A DNA stretch of 64,000 nt, taken from contig CATOTJ020000001.1 of the NCBI GenBank assembly GCA_951813525.2, positions 992,001 through 1,056,000 on the forward strand, given 5' to 3'. Below are positions 25,407 through 34,956 of the stretch, piece by piece; position 1 is the first letter of the stretch; each line of letters starts with the position of its first letter. The translations under genes and the position numbers were made by a program. The notes beneath the pieces are model-generated. The model saw only the letters and a list, made by a program, of their open reading frames with translations, did not search any database and had not been told where the DNA came from. This stretch comes from Thermohalobaculum sp951813525 (GTDB lineage: Bacteria > Pseudomonadota > Alphaproteobacteria > Rhodobacterales > Rhodobacteraceae).

Positions 25407-26234
25407 ATGGCCAGAGCAATCTCGGTCCACCATGGCTCGTTTGGGCGTGCGACTTTGTACGAACTGGATAAGCCGCTGATCACACATGCGCACCGCGAGG
25501 GTCACTTGGTTTTCTATCTCGGCGGGCCGCCCGGACGATTCAGGGTCGGTGACGCGGATTTGTCGATAGATGCCAATCAGGGCGTCGCAGTGTCCCCGTG
25601 GGAGTCGCACAGTTTTCATCCCGGATCGGACAGCGAATTTATCTATGTGCTGACGCTTTACATCAAACCGATGTGGTTTCTTGAAAACAGCCAGTCCGCT
25701 GAATTTGCGCTGAGTTTCGGTACGCCGGGGATCCCGATCACCCCCGCGGTCGAAATGTGGGTCGGTCGTCTGACGTCGATTTTGTTGGACGATCAACCTT
25801 CGGACCGGTTCGACGGTTTCTTGTTCGAGACGACACGCCAGTGCTTTGATCTGTCATGGCGGGCGATCGAACAACCGCCATTGCTGAAGAACGTGCAGCG
25901 CCGGTTCAACGATTATCGTGTGCGGCGGTCGCTGCGTCTGATGCAGGAAAACTATGCTGAAGAGGCCGGTATGGACGATCTGGCCCGGGAAGTCGGGCTG
26001 TCCCGTCCGCATTTCTTCAAGCTTTTCAAGATGCAGATGGGAATCACGCCCAATCTTTACCTCAACACCTTGCGAGCCGAACACGCCATCGAGGACCTGA
26101 TCACGTCAAGAAAGACCATCACCGATATCGGTCTGGATCTGGGGTTTGCCAGCCAGGCGAGTTTCACCCGGTTCTTCACGTCAAATGTCGGCATACCACC
26201 TACCGATTATAGACGTGTCGCCCATGTGGTCTGA
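25407..26234 (+). CDS. AraC-family transcriptional regulator
   Basis: 275 residues. The N-terminal cupin sensor has THAHREGHLVFYLGG and AVSPWESHSFHPG. Two helix-turn-helix motifs are at the C-terminus: DDLAREVGLSRPHFFKLFK and TITDIGLDLGFASQASFTRF, followed by VGIPPTDYR. Placed between the binding protein/ADH-like genes and the permease genes, it is the obvious local activator of the transport-oxidation operon; the inducer is unknown. Confidence 0.9.
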   Translation: MARAISVHHGSFGRATLYELDKPLITHAHREGHLVFYLGGPPGRFRVGDADLSIDANQGVAVSPWESHSFHPGSDSEFIYVLTLYIKPMWFLENSQSAEFALSFGTPGIPITPAVEMWVGRLTSILLDDQPSDRFDGFLFETTRQCFDLSWRAIEQPPLLKNVQRRFNDYRVRRSLRLMQENYAEEAGMDDLAREVGLSRPHFFKLFKMQMGITPNLYLNTLRAEHAIEDLITSRKTITDIGLDLGFASQASFTRFFTSNVGIPPTDYRRVAHVV

Positions 26235-26348
26235 TAAATTTTGGCGATTCCACGCGACCCGACCAGACGCAAAGGTACGCCTGGTCAATCGGGCAGGACC
26301 TAGCGTTCACCGCATGAGACCGAGACACGCCGATCCAATGGGCCCGCT

Positions 26349-27359
26349 GTGAGAGAGTTCGCGCGGCGCCATCCGATCTGGACCGCCATAATTGTGGTGG
26401 CCGCGGCAGTGCTGTTGTGGATGATATTTGCAGTCTGGCCGAAATGGCTGATTGCACTGATCGGCAAGAAAAAACTGTTTGTCAGTGCGTTGTTCAACGG
26501 GATCACGCTGGGCGGGCTGTATTTTTTGGTCGCCTCTGGCTTTACGTTGATTTTCGGGCTGATGCGGAACGTCAATCTGGCCCATGGATCGCTTTACTTG
26601 CTGGGCGGATATATCGGGTTTGAGGTCGCGGATCGAACCGGATTTTGGCTGCTGGCGTTCCCGGCGGCGTTCCTGGGGGTCGCGGTATTCGGCGTTCTGT
26701 TACAGGTGCTGGTTTTCCGGCGGATGGAGGGTCAGGACCTGCGCCAGACGCTGGTGACGATCGGTATCTCGATTGTCATGGCGGACCTCATGCTATGGTA
26801 TTGGGGCGGCGATTTTTACAATATCAAAGCGCCCAGTTGGCTGTCCGGCCCGGTCGAGACGATCTTCGTCTCGACGGTTAAACGCTCGGGCGATCTGGTT
26901 TATATCAAATACCCCAGCGTGCGGATCGCTATCTTTGCGGCCTCGGTCGCGGTCGGTGTGGGCATGTGGCTGTTATTGAACCGCACCCGGATCGGCATGT
27001 TGATCCGCGCCGGTGTTGACGACCGCGATATGTTGTCGGCGACAGGCGCACGTATTCAGTGGGTCTTTGTCGGTGTCTTTGCCTTTGGTGCAGGTTTGGC
27101 CGGTGTGGCCGGTGTGGTCGGCGGCACCTTTCAATCGATGGCGCCGGGTGAAGACGTGAAGTTTCTGCTGGTTTCCCTGGTCGTGGTGATTGTCGGCGGA
27201 ATGGGGTCGATCCCGGGCGCGGCGTTGGGTGCCTTGATCATCGGATTGGCGGAACAATTCGGGTCCGTCTATTTCCCCACTTATTACGCGGTGCTGACCT
27301 TTTTGATCATGGTGGTTGTGCTCGCCTTCCGGCCGCAGGGCCTGATGGGGAGGGCCTGA
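26349..27359 (+). CDS. Liv-type ABC transporter permease (LivH family)
   Basis: 336 residues, GTG start at 26349. An extra N-terminal helix (IWTAIIVVAAAVLLWMIFAV) precedes the LivH core, which starts at LFNGITLGGLYFLVASGFTL. GLMRNVNLAHGSLYLLGGYI is the family signature and GGMGSIPGAALGALIIGLAE lies near the end. Multi-pass inner-membrane protein, paired with the LivM-type gene 1 base downstream. First of about fifteen closely spaced genes. Confidence 0.93.
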   Translation: MREFARRHPIWTAIIVVAAAVLLWMIFAVWPKWLIALIGKKKLFVSALFNGITLGGLYFLVASGFTLIFGLMRNVNLAHGSLYLLGGYIGFEVADRTGFWLLAFPAAFLGVAVFGVLLQVLVFRRMEGQDLRQTLVTIGISIVMADLMLWYWGGDFYNIKAPSWLSGPVETIFVSTVKRSGDLVYIKYPSVRIAIFAASVAVGVGMWLLLNRTRIGMLIRAGVDDRDMLSATGARIQWVFVGVFAFGAGLAGVAGVVGGTFQSMAPGEDVKFLLVSLVVVIVGGMGSIPGAALGALIIGLAEQFGSVYFPTYYAVLTFLIMVVVLAFRPQGLMGRA

Positions 27360-27360
27360 T

Positions 27361-28428
27361 ATGGCATCGACTGACGATCAATCGACCGAACGCGCAAACG
27401 CCGGTGAAAGTCCGACATGGGTCGAGCGGATCCCGGCGGCATATTGGGCGCTGATCGTTGTTTTGTTGATCATGCCCGCGATTGCGGGCGACTTCATCCT
27501 GTATCAAATCTTCGGCTGGACGTTCATTCTGGGCATGATTGCGCTCAGCCTGATGTTCCTGGCGGGCTATGGCGGGATGGTCAGCCTGGTGCAGATGACC
27601 ATAGCCAGTGTCGCCGGATATATGACCGCCATCTTTGGCGTGTCGGCGATAGAAACAATCTCGCTTGGCTGGCCCTGGTATGTCACGATCCCGTTGGCGC
27701 TGATCGTCGCGATGATTTTCGGGACCATTTCCGGATGGCTGGCGGTGCGCACCGAGGGGATCTATACGATCATGATCACGCTGGCCATCGCGGCGGCGTG
27801 GTTCTATTTCACCAATCAGAATTACACGATTTTCAACGGCTTCTCTGGCTTTAACGGCATTTTACCGCCGCAGCTTTTCGGCGTCGATTGGCGTGGACCG
27901 GTGGCGTTCTACTATTTGACGCTGTTCTGGGCGACGGTGGCCTTCCTGGTTGTGCTTTACCTTTCGCGGGCGCCGTTCGGGCTGACATTGCAAGGTGTGC
28001 GGGACAACCCGCGGCGCATGGCGGCGTTGGGCTATAACGTCACTGCCCACCGTGTTGCGGCCTATACGTTCGCCTCGCTGCTGGCCGGGGTCGGCGGGAT
28101 CCTGCTGACATGGCAGTCCGCCCAGATCTCGCCCGGCACGGCAGGGATCGGGCCAGTGATCGATGTCTTGGTGATCGCTGTGATCGGCGGGCTGCGTCAT
28201 CCAATTGGGCCGTTCATCGGCGCGTTTATCTATGTGATCCTGAAAACGTTCGCTCTTGACGCGTTGGTCGCTGTCGACCTGTCGGGCGAGCGGTTCCAAT
28301 TATTGATCGGTATCGGATTCCTGGTCATCGTCTTCTGGTCGCCGGACGGCATTCTGGGTCTGTGGAGCAAGTTCCGCGCCGCCCGCAACAAAGATCCGTT
28401 GTTGGACCGGGGGGGCGACGCGTCATGA
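27361..28428 (+). CDS. Liv-type ABC transporter permease (LivM family)
   Basis: 355 residues, about ten membrane helices. Core starts at FGWTFILGMIALSLMFLAGY and includes the motif GYGGMVSLVQMTIASVAGYM, then GTISGWLAVRTEGIYTIMIT and the cytoplasmic EAA-like DNPRRMAALGYNVTAHRVAA. Its stop overlaps the next ATG (ATGA). Forms the transmembrane channel with the LivH-type protein. Confidence 0.93.
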   Translation: MASTDDQSTERANAGESPTWVERIPAAYWALIVVLLIMPAIAGDFILYQIFGWTFILGMIALSLMFLAGYGGMVSLVQMTIASVAGYMTAIFGVSAIETISLGWPWYVTIPLALIVAMIFGTISGWLAVRTEGIYTIMITLAIAAAWFYFTNQNYTIFNGFSGFNGILPPQLFGVDWRGPVAFYYLTLFWATVAFLVVLYLSRAPFGLTLQGVRDNPRRMAALGYNVTAHRVAAYTFASLLAGVGGILLTWQSAQISPGTAGIGPVIDVLVIAVIGGLRHPIGPFIGAFIYVILKTFALDALVAVDLSGERFQLLIGIGFLVIVFWSPDGILGLWSKFRAARNKDPLLDRGGDAS

Positions 28429-29228
28429 ACGCCCCTGTCCGCGATCCATCCAGTATCGGAGAACGCCTGTCGGCAACCGGCACGGCGAACGCACTGGAGA
28501 TGCGCGGCGTTTCGAAGTTTTTCGGCGCGCTGGGGGCGATGCAGGACATCAATCTAACCGTCCGGCCGGGCGAGCGTCATGCGGTACTGGGTTCGAACGG
28601 GGCCGGTAAAACGACCTTGTTCAACTGCGTGACCGGCGATTTTCCGGTCAGTGGCGGATCGATCCGGTTCTTTGGCGAGGACATAACCCAGTTCCCGCCC
28701 CATGAACGCATCCGCCGTGGCCTACGCCGGACCTATCAAATCAGTCTGCTGTTCACCGGGCTTTCGGTGTTGGACAACGTCTATCTGGCCGCCACAGGTG
28801 TGTCGCGCAGCCGTTTCAGTTTCTTCCGGCCGCGCCGGAACGATGCGTTGATGGCATCGGCCGAAAATCTGGTGCGGGTTGTCCATCTGGAGGACGCCAA
28901 GGATGCGATTGTGGCCGAGCTGTCCTATGGTCAGCAACGCCAACTGGAAATCGCGATGGCCCTGGCCGGTGCGCCGCGATTCATTTTGTTCGACGAGCCT
29001 GCAGCGGGGCTGAGCCCGACCGAGCGTTCGGAACTGGTCGAGATTCTGTTGGGTCTGCCCGGTCATATGGGTTTCATCATTATCGAGCACGACATGGACG
29101 TGGCGCTGCGCGTCGCCGAGCGTGTGACGATGATGCATAACGGCCGTGTCTTCAAAGAAGGCAATCCGGCCGAGATCGAAGACGACGAGGAAGTCCAAGC
29201 GCTGTATCTGGGGGGTGCGCATGGCTAG
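28425..29228 (+). CDS. Liv-type ABC transporter ATPase (LivG family)
   Basis: 267 residues from ATG 28425. Walker A GSNGAGKTT, LivG-type insert GLRRTYQISLLFTGLSVLDN, signature LSYGQQRQLEIAMALAG, Walker B FILFDEPAAGLS and H-loop IIIEHDMDVAL. It overlaps livM by 4 bases and the following fusion gene by 8 bases. A short N-terminal extension of about 20 residues precedes the domain. Confidence 0.93.
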   Translation: MNAPVRDPSSIGERLSATGTANALEMRGVSKFFGALGAMQDINLTVRPGERHAVLGSNGAGKTTLFNCVTGDFPVSGGSIRFFGEDITQFPPHERIRRGLRRTYQISLLFTGLSVLDNVYLAATGVSRSRFSFFRPRRNDALMASAENLVRVVHLEDAKDAIVAELSYGQQRQLEIAMALAGAPRFILFDEPAAGLSPTERSELVEILLGLPGHMGFIIIEHDMDVALRVAERVTMMHNGRVFKEGNPAEIEDDEEVQALYLGGAHG

Positions 29229-31371
29229 CAACCTTCAGATCCGCGATTTGAACGTCTATTACGGCCAAAGCCATGCCCTGCAAGGGGTCGATCTTTCGCT
29301 GGAGAGCGGCGTTCTGTCCGTCGTCGGGCGCAATGGAATGGGCAAGACGACGCTGTGCAAGGCGATCATGGGGCTGCAGCCGGTGGCCGCCGGTTCGATC
29401 AGCATGAATGGGCAGATCTTGAACGGGCGTTCGCCTGCCGACATCGCGCGTATGGGCGTTGGATATGTCCCGCAGGGGCGGCGTTTGTGGCGGTCGCTGA
29501 CGGTCGACGAGCATCTGCGCGTCGTCGAGACCTATGGCGGGGCCTGGACCCCGGAGAGGGTGTATTCGACATTTCCGCGGCTGGCGGAACGGCGGCAGAA
29601 CCTCGGGTCTCAGCTTTCCGGCGGCGAGCAGCAGATGCTGGCGATTGGCCGGGCATTGTTGACCAATCCCCGCCTTTTGGTGATGGACGAGCCGACGGAA
29701 GGATTGGCCCCGGTCATCGTCGCCCAGGTGGAAGACATGCTGATCCGGTTGGGCGGCGAGGCGGACGTCGATGTTCTGGTGATCGAGCAGAATATCGGTG
29801 TTGCGTGTGAAATCGCCGATCAGGTCGCGATCATGGTCAATGGCCGGATCAACCGGGTCATGGACTCGGCCCAATTGGCGTCCGACCGCGATCTGCAACA
29901 GGCGCTTTTGGGTGTTGGCCGACATGCGCACGACGAGACGCCCGGCCCGGCCGCGGCCCGGCAGGCCGAGGCGGCGGCACCGGCCGCCGGTCCCACAAAG
30001 GTGTATGTTTCGAACCCCGCCACGCCGACCCGGTGGTCGCAGCCTGTTCCGGTGCGTGTGATCGAAGGCGCTGCGCGCACGGTAACCGAGGCACCACGCG
30101 ATACCGCGCCGCCGCTGCAGCCGATCAGCGCGCAGACGGCGCGCGCAGGGAACACCGTGCTTGTGGCCGGAACGCTGGATACCAAGGGCGCCGAGCTTCG
30201 CTTTATCCGCGATCTGCTGAAGGACCAGGGTCTGGCCGTTCGGATGGTCGATCTTTCAACGTCAGGCCGCCCGTCGGGCGCCGAAGTGCCGCCGCATGCG
30301 GTTGCGGGTTTTCACCCGCGCGGGGTCGCCGGTGTCTTTACCGGTGACCGGGGCACTGCTGTTGCCGGGATGACCGCGGCGTTCCAGCGTTGGATCGCAA
30401 CACAGCAGGGTATTGCCGGGATCATATCGGCAGGCGGGTCCGGTGGAACCGCACTGGTCAGCCCGGCGATGCGGTCGCTGCCTGTCGGGGTGCCCAAGGT
30501 GATGATCTCGACCGTCGCCTCGGGAAATACCGAACAATATGTCGGCCCGTCGGACATGTTGATGATGCACTCTGTCGCCGATGTGCAAGGTCTGAATTCG
30601 ATCAACAGGGCAGTGCTGGCCAACGGCGCGAACGCGATGGCGGGGATGGTAAAATCCCGCGCGGCCACCCGGCCAACCGCAGATCGTGCCGCCATTGGCC
30701 TGACAATGTTCGGCGTTACGACGACCTGCGTTCAGCAGGTTACCGCCGCGCTGGAGCAGGAGTATGACTGCCTGGTCTTTCACGCCACGGGCACCGGTGG
30801 GCGGGCGATGGAAACCTTGTTGGACAGCGGGCTTTTGACCGGAGTTCTGGACCTGACGACCACTGAAATCTGCGACATGGTCGCGGGCGGGGTTTTTGCT
30901 GCCAATGACGACCGGTTCGGCGCCTCGATCCGTGCGGGCCTGCCCTATATCGGGGCGTGCGGTGCGCTGGACATGGTCAACTTCAACGCGCCCGAGACGG
31001 TGCCGCAGCGATACAACGGGCGGTTGTTTTATGAGCACAACCCGCAGATCACACTGATGCGGACCACGCCGGAAGAGAACGCCGAAATGGGCGCCTGGAT
31101 CGGCGGGCGATTGAACCGGATGACCGGCCCAGTCCGCTTTTTCCTGCCCGAAGGCGGCGTTTCGGCATTGGACGCGCCGGGCCAGGCGTTCTGGGATCCC
31201 GCAGCCGACAAGGCCCTGTTCGACGCGCTGGAGGCAACCGTCAACCAAAGCGGATCACGCCAGTTGATCCGAACCCCGCACAACATCAACGATCCCAAGT
31301 TTGCGGCCCAGGTCGTAGAGACATTCCGCGGTCTTCACCGACCCACCAACAGCCGTGCCGCAGGAGCCTGA
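29221..31371 (+). CDS. Fusion: LivF-type ABC ATPase + Tm-1-like UPF0261 domain
   Basis: 716 residues. Residues 1-235 are a LivF-type ATPase: Walker A GRNGMGKTT, GYVPQGRRLWRSLTV, signature LSGGEQQMLAIGRALL, Walker B LLVMDEPTEGLAP. A Pro/Ala-rich linker covers about 238-310. Residues 311-716 are a UPF0261 domain (NTVLVAGTLDTKGAELRFIR, ISAGGSGGTALVSPAM, VFHATGTGGRAMETL, DLTTTEICDMVAGGVFA). UPF0261 is the N-terminal half of tomato antiviral protein Tm-1; the C-terminal TIM-barrel half is the next gene. The fusion ties this enzyme-like domain to the importer on the cytoplasmic side. Confidence 0.9.
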   Translation: MASNLQIRDLNVYYGQSHALQGVDLSLESGVLSVVGRNGMGKTTLCKAIMGLQPVAAGSISMNGQILNGRSPADIARMGVGYVPQGRRLWRSLTVDEHLRVVETYGGAWTPERVYSTFPRLAERRQNLGSQLSGGEQQMLAIGRALLTNPRLLVMDEPTEGLAPVIVAQVEDMLIRLGGEADVDVLVIEQNIGVACEIADQVAIMVNGRINRVMDSAQLASDRDLQQALLGVGRHAHDETPGPAAARQAEAAAPAAGPTKVYVSNPATPTRWSQPVPVRVIEGAARTVTEAPRDTAPPLQPISAQTARAGNTVLVAGTLDTKGAELRFIRDLLKDQGLAVRMVDLSTSGRPSGAEVPPHAVAGFHPRGVAGVFTGDRGTAVAGMTAAFQRWIATQQGIAGIISAGGSGGTALVSPAMRSLPVGVPKVMISTVASGNTEQYVGPSDMLMMHSVADVQGLNSINRAVLANGANAMAGMVKSRAATRPTADRAAIGLTMFGVTTTCVQQVTAALEQEYDCLVFHATGTGGRAMETLLDSGLLTGVLDLTTTEICDMVAGGVFAANDDRFGASIRAGLPYIGACGALDMVNFNAPETVPQRYNGRLFYEHNPQITLMRTTPEENAEMGAWIGGRLNRMTGPVRFFLPEGGVSALDAPGQAFWDPAADKALFDALEATVNQSGSRQLIRTPHNINDPKFAAQVVETFRGLHRPTNSRAAGA

Positions 31372-31374
31372 GAC

Positions 31375-32199
31375 ATGCACGACCGCACGACCTTATTGCA
31401 AAAATTCCACGCCATGCGCGACCGCGGAGAGCCGATCATCGGCGGTGGTGCAGGCACTGGCCTGAGCGCGAAATGCGAGGAAGCAGGCGGGATCGACCTG
31501 ATCGTGATCTACAATTCCGGGCGCTATCGCATGGCCGGGCGCGGCAGCCTGGCCGGGTTGATGCCGTATGGCGACGCCAATGGCGTTGTGATGGAGATGG
31601 CGGGCGAGGTTCTGCCTGTCGTCAAGAAGACGCCCGTTTTGGCTGGGGTTTGTGCCTCGGATCCTTTCCGGCTGATGGACCGGTTTCTGGACGACATCAA
31701 GGCCGCGGGCTTTTCGGGCATTCAGAACTTTCCGACGGTTGGGCTGATCGATGGCACGTTCCGGGCCAACCTGGAAGAAACCGGAATGGGCTATGACCAC
31801 GAGGTCGAAGTGGTCCGAATGGCCCGGCAGAAAGACATGCTGACAACGCCTTATGTCTTCAGCGCCCAAGATGCCTCGGCCATGGCCGAGGCCGGGGCCG
31901 ACATCATTGTCTGCCATATCGGCCTGACCACCGGCGGGGCCATCGGGGCGGAAACCGGGGCGACCCTGGGCCAGGTTCCGGCGATGGTGGACGAATGGTC
32001 GGCGGCGGCACTGGCCGCGAACCCGGATGTTCTGATCCTGGTCCACGGCGGACCGGTAGCCATGCCTGAAGACGCCGATTTCGTGCTGAAGAACACTGCC
32101 AACTGTCACGGATTTTACGGCGCATCGTCGATGGAGCGCCTGCCGACCGAAGTGGCGCTGACCGAGCAAACCAAGAAGTTCAAGCAAATCGGCCGCTAG
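31375..32199 (+). CDS. TIM-barrel 'phosphoenolpyruvate hydrolase'-family protein (Tm-1 C-terminal half)
   Basis: 274 residues, three bases after the LivF-UPF0261 stop. Barrel motifs: EPIIGGGAGTGLSAKCEEAG near residue 19, GGIDLIVIYNSGRYRMAG, VLAGVCASDPF, FSGIQNFPTVGLIDG, DIIVCHIGLTTGG and GFYGASSMERLP. In plants and fungi this domain is joined to UPF0261 as one Tm-1-like protein; here they are consecutive genes, so they probably form one complex. The family name comes from sequence similarity; the reaction is unproven. Confidence 0.87.
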   Translation: MHDRTTLLQKFHAMRDRGEPIIGGGAGTGLSAKCEEAGGIDLIVIYNSGRYRMAGRGSLAGLMPYGDANGVVMEMAGEVLPVVKKTPVLAGVCASDPFRLMDRFLDDIKAAGFSGIQNFPTVGLIDGTFRANLEETGMGYDHEVEVVRMARQKDMLTTPYVFSAQDASAMAEAGADIIVCHIGLTTGGAIGAETGATLGQVPAMVDEWSAAALAANPDVLILVHGGPVAMPEDADFVLKNTANCHGFYGASSMERLPTEVALTEQTKKFKQIGR

Positions 32200-32217
32200 G
32201 GCCGGGAGGAAAGACCC

Positions 32218-34956
32218 ATGACTGGCGAACTGATCGGACAACTGATCCTCTGGCTGATAGCCGCTGTCATCGTTATTTTCATTATCTACTGGGTGATGCA
32301 CTGGCTTTACCGCCGCTCGACCAAGGAAGTTGCTTTCGTGCGCACCGGGGCCCGGGGCGAAAAGGTCGTGATCAATGGCGGCGCGTTCGTCTGGCCGATC
32401 ATCCATGACATCACACCGGTTTCAATGAACTCGCTGCAACTGGCGGTGACGCGAGAACGCGAAGAGGCGCTGATTACCCGCGACCGGATGCGCATCGATG
32501 TCGATGCCGAGTTCTATGTCCGCGTGAAACAGACGCGGGAATCGGTTTCGCTTGCCGCCTCGACATTGGGGCGTCGGACCTTGGAGCCTGAACGCATCCA
32601 CTCGCTGCTGTCAGGGAAGTTCATTTCGGCGCTGCGCACTGTCGCCAGCCAGATGACATTGGAGGAGGTGCACGAGGATCGGAACACCTATGTCGCCAGG
32701 GTCAAGGAAATGGCGCAGGAAGGCCTGGACACCAACGGTCTTGAATTAGAGAGCGTTGCCGTCACCGATCTGGACCAGACCGGGATCGAATATTTCAACC
32801 CCTCGAACCGGTTCGATGCCGAAGGTTTGACCAGTGTCATCGAAGCCGTCGAGTCGCGCCGGAAGATGCGCAACGATATCGAACAGGATGCGATGATCCA
32901 GATCAGGGCCCGCAACTTGCAGGCCGAGAAGGAAGCCCTGGACATCGAGCGCCAGTCCGAAGAAGCCCGGTTGGAACAAGAACGCGAAATCGAGTTCCGT
33001 CGTGCGCAGCAGCGCGCGGAGTTGGCCCGCGAGCGGGCCGAACGCGAAAAGGACGGCGAACAGGCGACTTTGGTCAGTCGAGAGGCGATAGAGACCGCCC
33101 GGATCAGCCACGAACGCCAAATTGCCGAAGCACGGATCGCATCGGAACGCGAGATCCGGTCACGCGAAATCGACCGCCAGCGCACTATTGAACAGGCCGA
33201 GATCGCCACGCGCGAAGAGGTCGAGCGGGCCCGGATTCTGCAGGAAAAGGCAGTTACCGAGGAGCGCATCCGCACCCAACAGGACACGGATGCGGCCGAG
33301 ATTGCCGCGCGCGAGGCTGTCGAACGCGCCCGGATCGCCCAGGAACAAGCACTTGAACAGGCGCGAATCGCGCGCGATCGTCAGACGCAATCGGAAGATA
33401 TCGACCGGCAGAAGACCATTGATTCCGCCGGGATCACGGCGCGCGAGGAAGTTGAGAAGGCGCGGATCGCCCAAGAGCGCGCGGTGACCGAGGCCCGCAT
33501 CGAATTCGAACAGACTACGCGCGAGCGCGAGGTTGCCAAGGATTTGAGCATTCAGGAGGCTGAAATCGCCGCCCGCGAAGCGGGTGAGAAACTGCGGATC
33601 ATGCAGGAAAAGGCTGTCTCGAACACGCGGATCTCGTCGGATCGGGAAGTCCGCTCGATGGAGATCGCCCGGAACCAGGCGATCGACGAGGCCGAAATTG
33701 CATCGCACGAGTCCGTCGAGAAAGCACGCATTCTGCAGGACAAGGAACTGTCCTTCGAGCGTCTGCAAACCGAGGAATCGGTCGCGGCGCGCGAGGAGAC
33801 CAAGGCCCAGGCCATTGAAGCGGCTCGTATCGCCAAGGAAAAGACCTTGGCTGCCGAGCGCATTGCCTATGAACAGGATATGCGCGAACGCGAAATTGCC
33901 CGTAACAGTGCCGTCGATCGCGCCAATATTGCAGCGCAAGAGATGATCAATGCCGCAAGGATCGAGGAAGAGTCCAAGACCCGCGCCGCCGAGATCGCCA
34001 AGGAGGAGGCTATCGAGGCGCGCCAGATCGAACGCCGCAAGGCCTTGGAGAAGCTGGAGGTCGAGCGCAACGAAGCCCTGCGGCAGGTCGAGATTGCGTC
34101 GCAAGACGCCATCGAGCGCGCCCGGGTCGAATCCGAAAAGGGTTTGGATGACGTGCGTATCGAACACCAGACCGAGCGGCGCAAGCTGGAGATCGAGCGC
34201 GAGCAAAAGGTCGAGGAAGCGGCGATGGAAAAGGCCATCATCGTTGCGACCAAATCGCTTGAAGAAAGCGCGGCTACGATCAAAGCCGATGAGGAGCGTG
34301 CCCGCGCTGCGGAAGCAGCCGCCCGCATCGAGACCGCCACAGCGACCGAGCAGGCCAATCGCCAACGCGCCGTCGATGTTGTCCGCGCCGAGAAGGAGGC
34401 CGAGGAGATGCGCTTGGCATCCGAAGCCGCCCGAATTCGCAGCGCAGTCGAGGCCGAGGCGCAAAAGCTGATCAACGAGGCAGAAAACATCCTGACCGAC
34501 GAAGCGCGGGCCAGCTTGTTCAAGCGAAACATGCTGACCCGGCTGGAGGGGATTATCGCGGCCCAGGTCAAACCCTTGGAGAAGATCCAGGAAATCAAGA
34601 TCATGCAGTTGGGTGGATCAGGGACAACCGGGCTCAACTGGGCGGACGGCGACGGCGGAGGTGGCGGCGGCGGCGCAAGCGTTGGCCCCGGTGGCAGCCC
34701 AACCGACGAAGTGCTGAATTCGGCGCTGCGTTACAGGGTTCAGGCGCCAATGATCGACAGCCTGATGAACGATATCGGGATCGATGGGTCCAATTTGGCC
34801 AAAGCCGGAATTTTCCGCGATGCCAACGACATGGCCCGCGCAGCAAACGAGTCGAACAAGCTGAAAGCCGCATTGAAGGCTGAACAGGCCGATGAAGGGT
34901 CTGGATCGGGCGGTGTCGAAGGCACCGATGGCGGTTCGGGATCGGAGCGTTCCTAG
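32218..34956 (+). CDS. Giant flotillin-like (SPFH) protein with hendecad coiled coil
   Basis: 912 residues, about twice a typical flotillin. Layout: membrane helix at 10-29; SPFH/Band-7 domain about 35-205 (VRTGARGEKVVINGGAFVWP, TRDRMRIDVDAEFYVRV, LESVAVTDLDQTGIEYF); charged coiled coil about 215-760 with 11-residue periodicity; glycine-rich break near 805-830 (GDGGGGGGGGASVGPGG); acidic Gly/Ser-rich tail. It should oligomerise into membrane scaffolds. It sits in the middle of the transport/Mo-hydroxylase operon, adjoining the SRPBCC gene without a gap, and could cluster these enzymes at the membrane; that is inference. Confidence 0.9.
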   Translation: MTGELIGQLILWLIAAVIVIFIIYWVMHWLYRRSTKEVAFVRTGARGEKVVINGGAFVWPIIHDITPVSMNSLQLAVTREREEALITRDRMRIDVDAEFYVRVKQTRESVSLAASTLGRRTLEPERIHSLLSGKFISALRTVASQMTLEEVHEDRNTYVARVKEMAQEGLDTNGLELESVAVTDLDQTGIEYFNPSNRFDAEGLTSVIEAVESRRKMRNDIEQDAMIQIRARNLQAEKEALDIERQSEEARLEQEREIEFRRAQQRAELARERAEREKDGEQATLVSREAIETARISHERQIAEARIASEREIRSREIDRQRTIEQAEIATREEVERARILQEKAVTEERIRTQQDTDAAEIAAREAVERARIAQEQALEQARIARDRQTQSEDIDRQKTIDSAGITAREEVEKARIAQERAVTEARIEFEQTTREREVAKDLSIQEAEIAAREAGEKLRIMQEKAVSNTRISSDREVRSMEIARNQAIDEAEIASHESVEKARILQDKELSFERLQTEESVAAREETKAQAIEAARIAKEKTLAAERIAYEQDMREREIARNSAVDRANIAAQEMINAARIEEESKTRAAEIAKEEAIEARQIERRKALEKLEVERNEALRQVEIASQDAIERARVESEKGLDDVRIEHQTERRKLEIEREQKVEEAAMEKAIIVATKSLEESAATIKADEERARAAEAAARIETATATEQANRQRAVDVVRAEKEAEEMRLASEAARIRSAVEAEAQKLINEAENILTDEARASLFKRNMLTRLEGIIAAQVKPLEKIQEIKIMQLGGSGTTGLNWADGDGGGGGGGASVGPGGSPTDEVLNSALRYRVQAPMIDSLMNDIGIDGSNLAKAGIFRDANDMARAANESNKLKAALKAEQADEGSGSGGVEGTDGGSGSERS
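33064..34020 (+). repeat. In-frame 132/99-bp coding repeats (hendecads) in the flotillin-like gene
   Basis: Residues 283-601 fall into eight units of 44, 33, 44, 44, 44, 44, 33 and 33 residues, all multiples of 11, most opening with a form of AEIAAREAVERARI. At DNA level the units have diverged, so this is an old protein repeat rather than a recent tandem duplication. Multiples of 11 indicate a right-handed or straight hendecad coiled coil. Confidence 0.8.

Noticed and set aside
33064..34020. Regular 132-bp spacing that could suggest a CRISPR or tandem DNA array
   Set aside because: The units are diverged coding sequence in one frame, not near-identical DNA repeats with unique spacers.
33160..34464. 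434-codon minus-strand reading frame rich in Leu/Gly/Asp repeats
   Set aside because: Mirror of the flotillin coiled-coil repeats; the periodic look is inherited from the sense gene.
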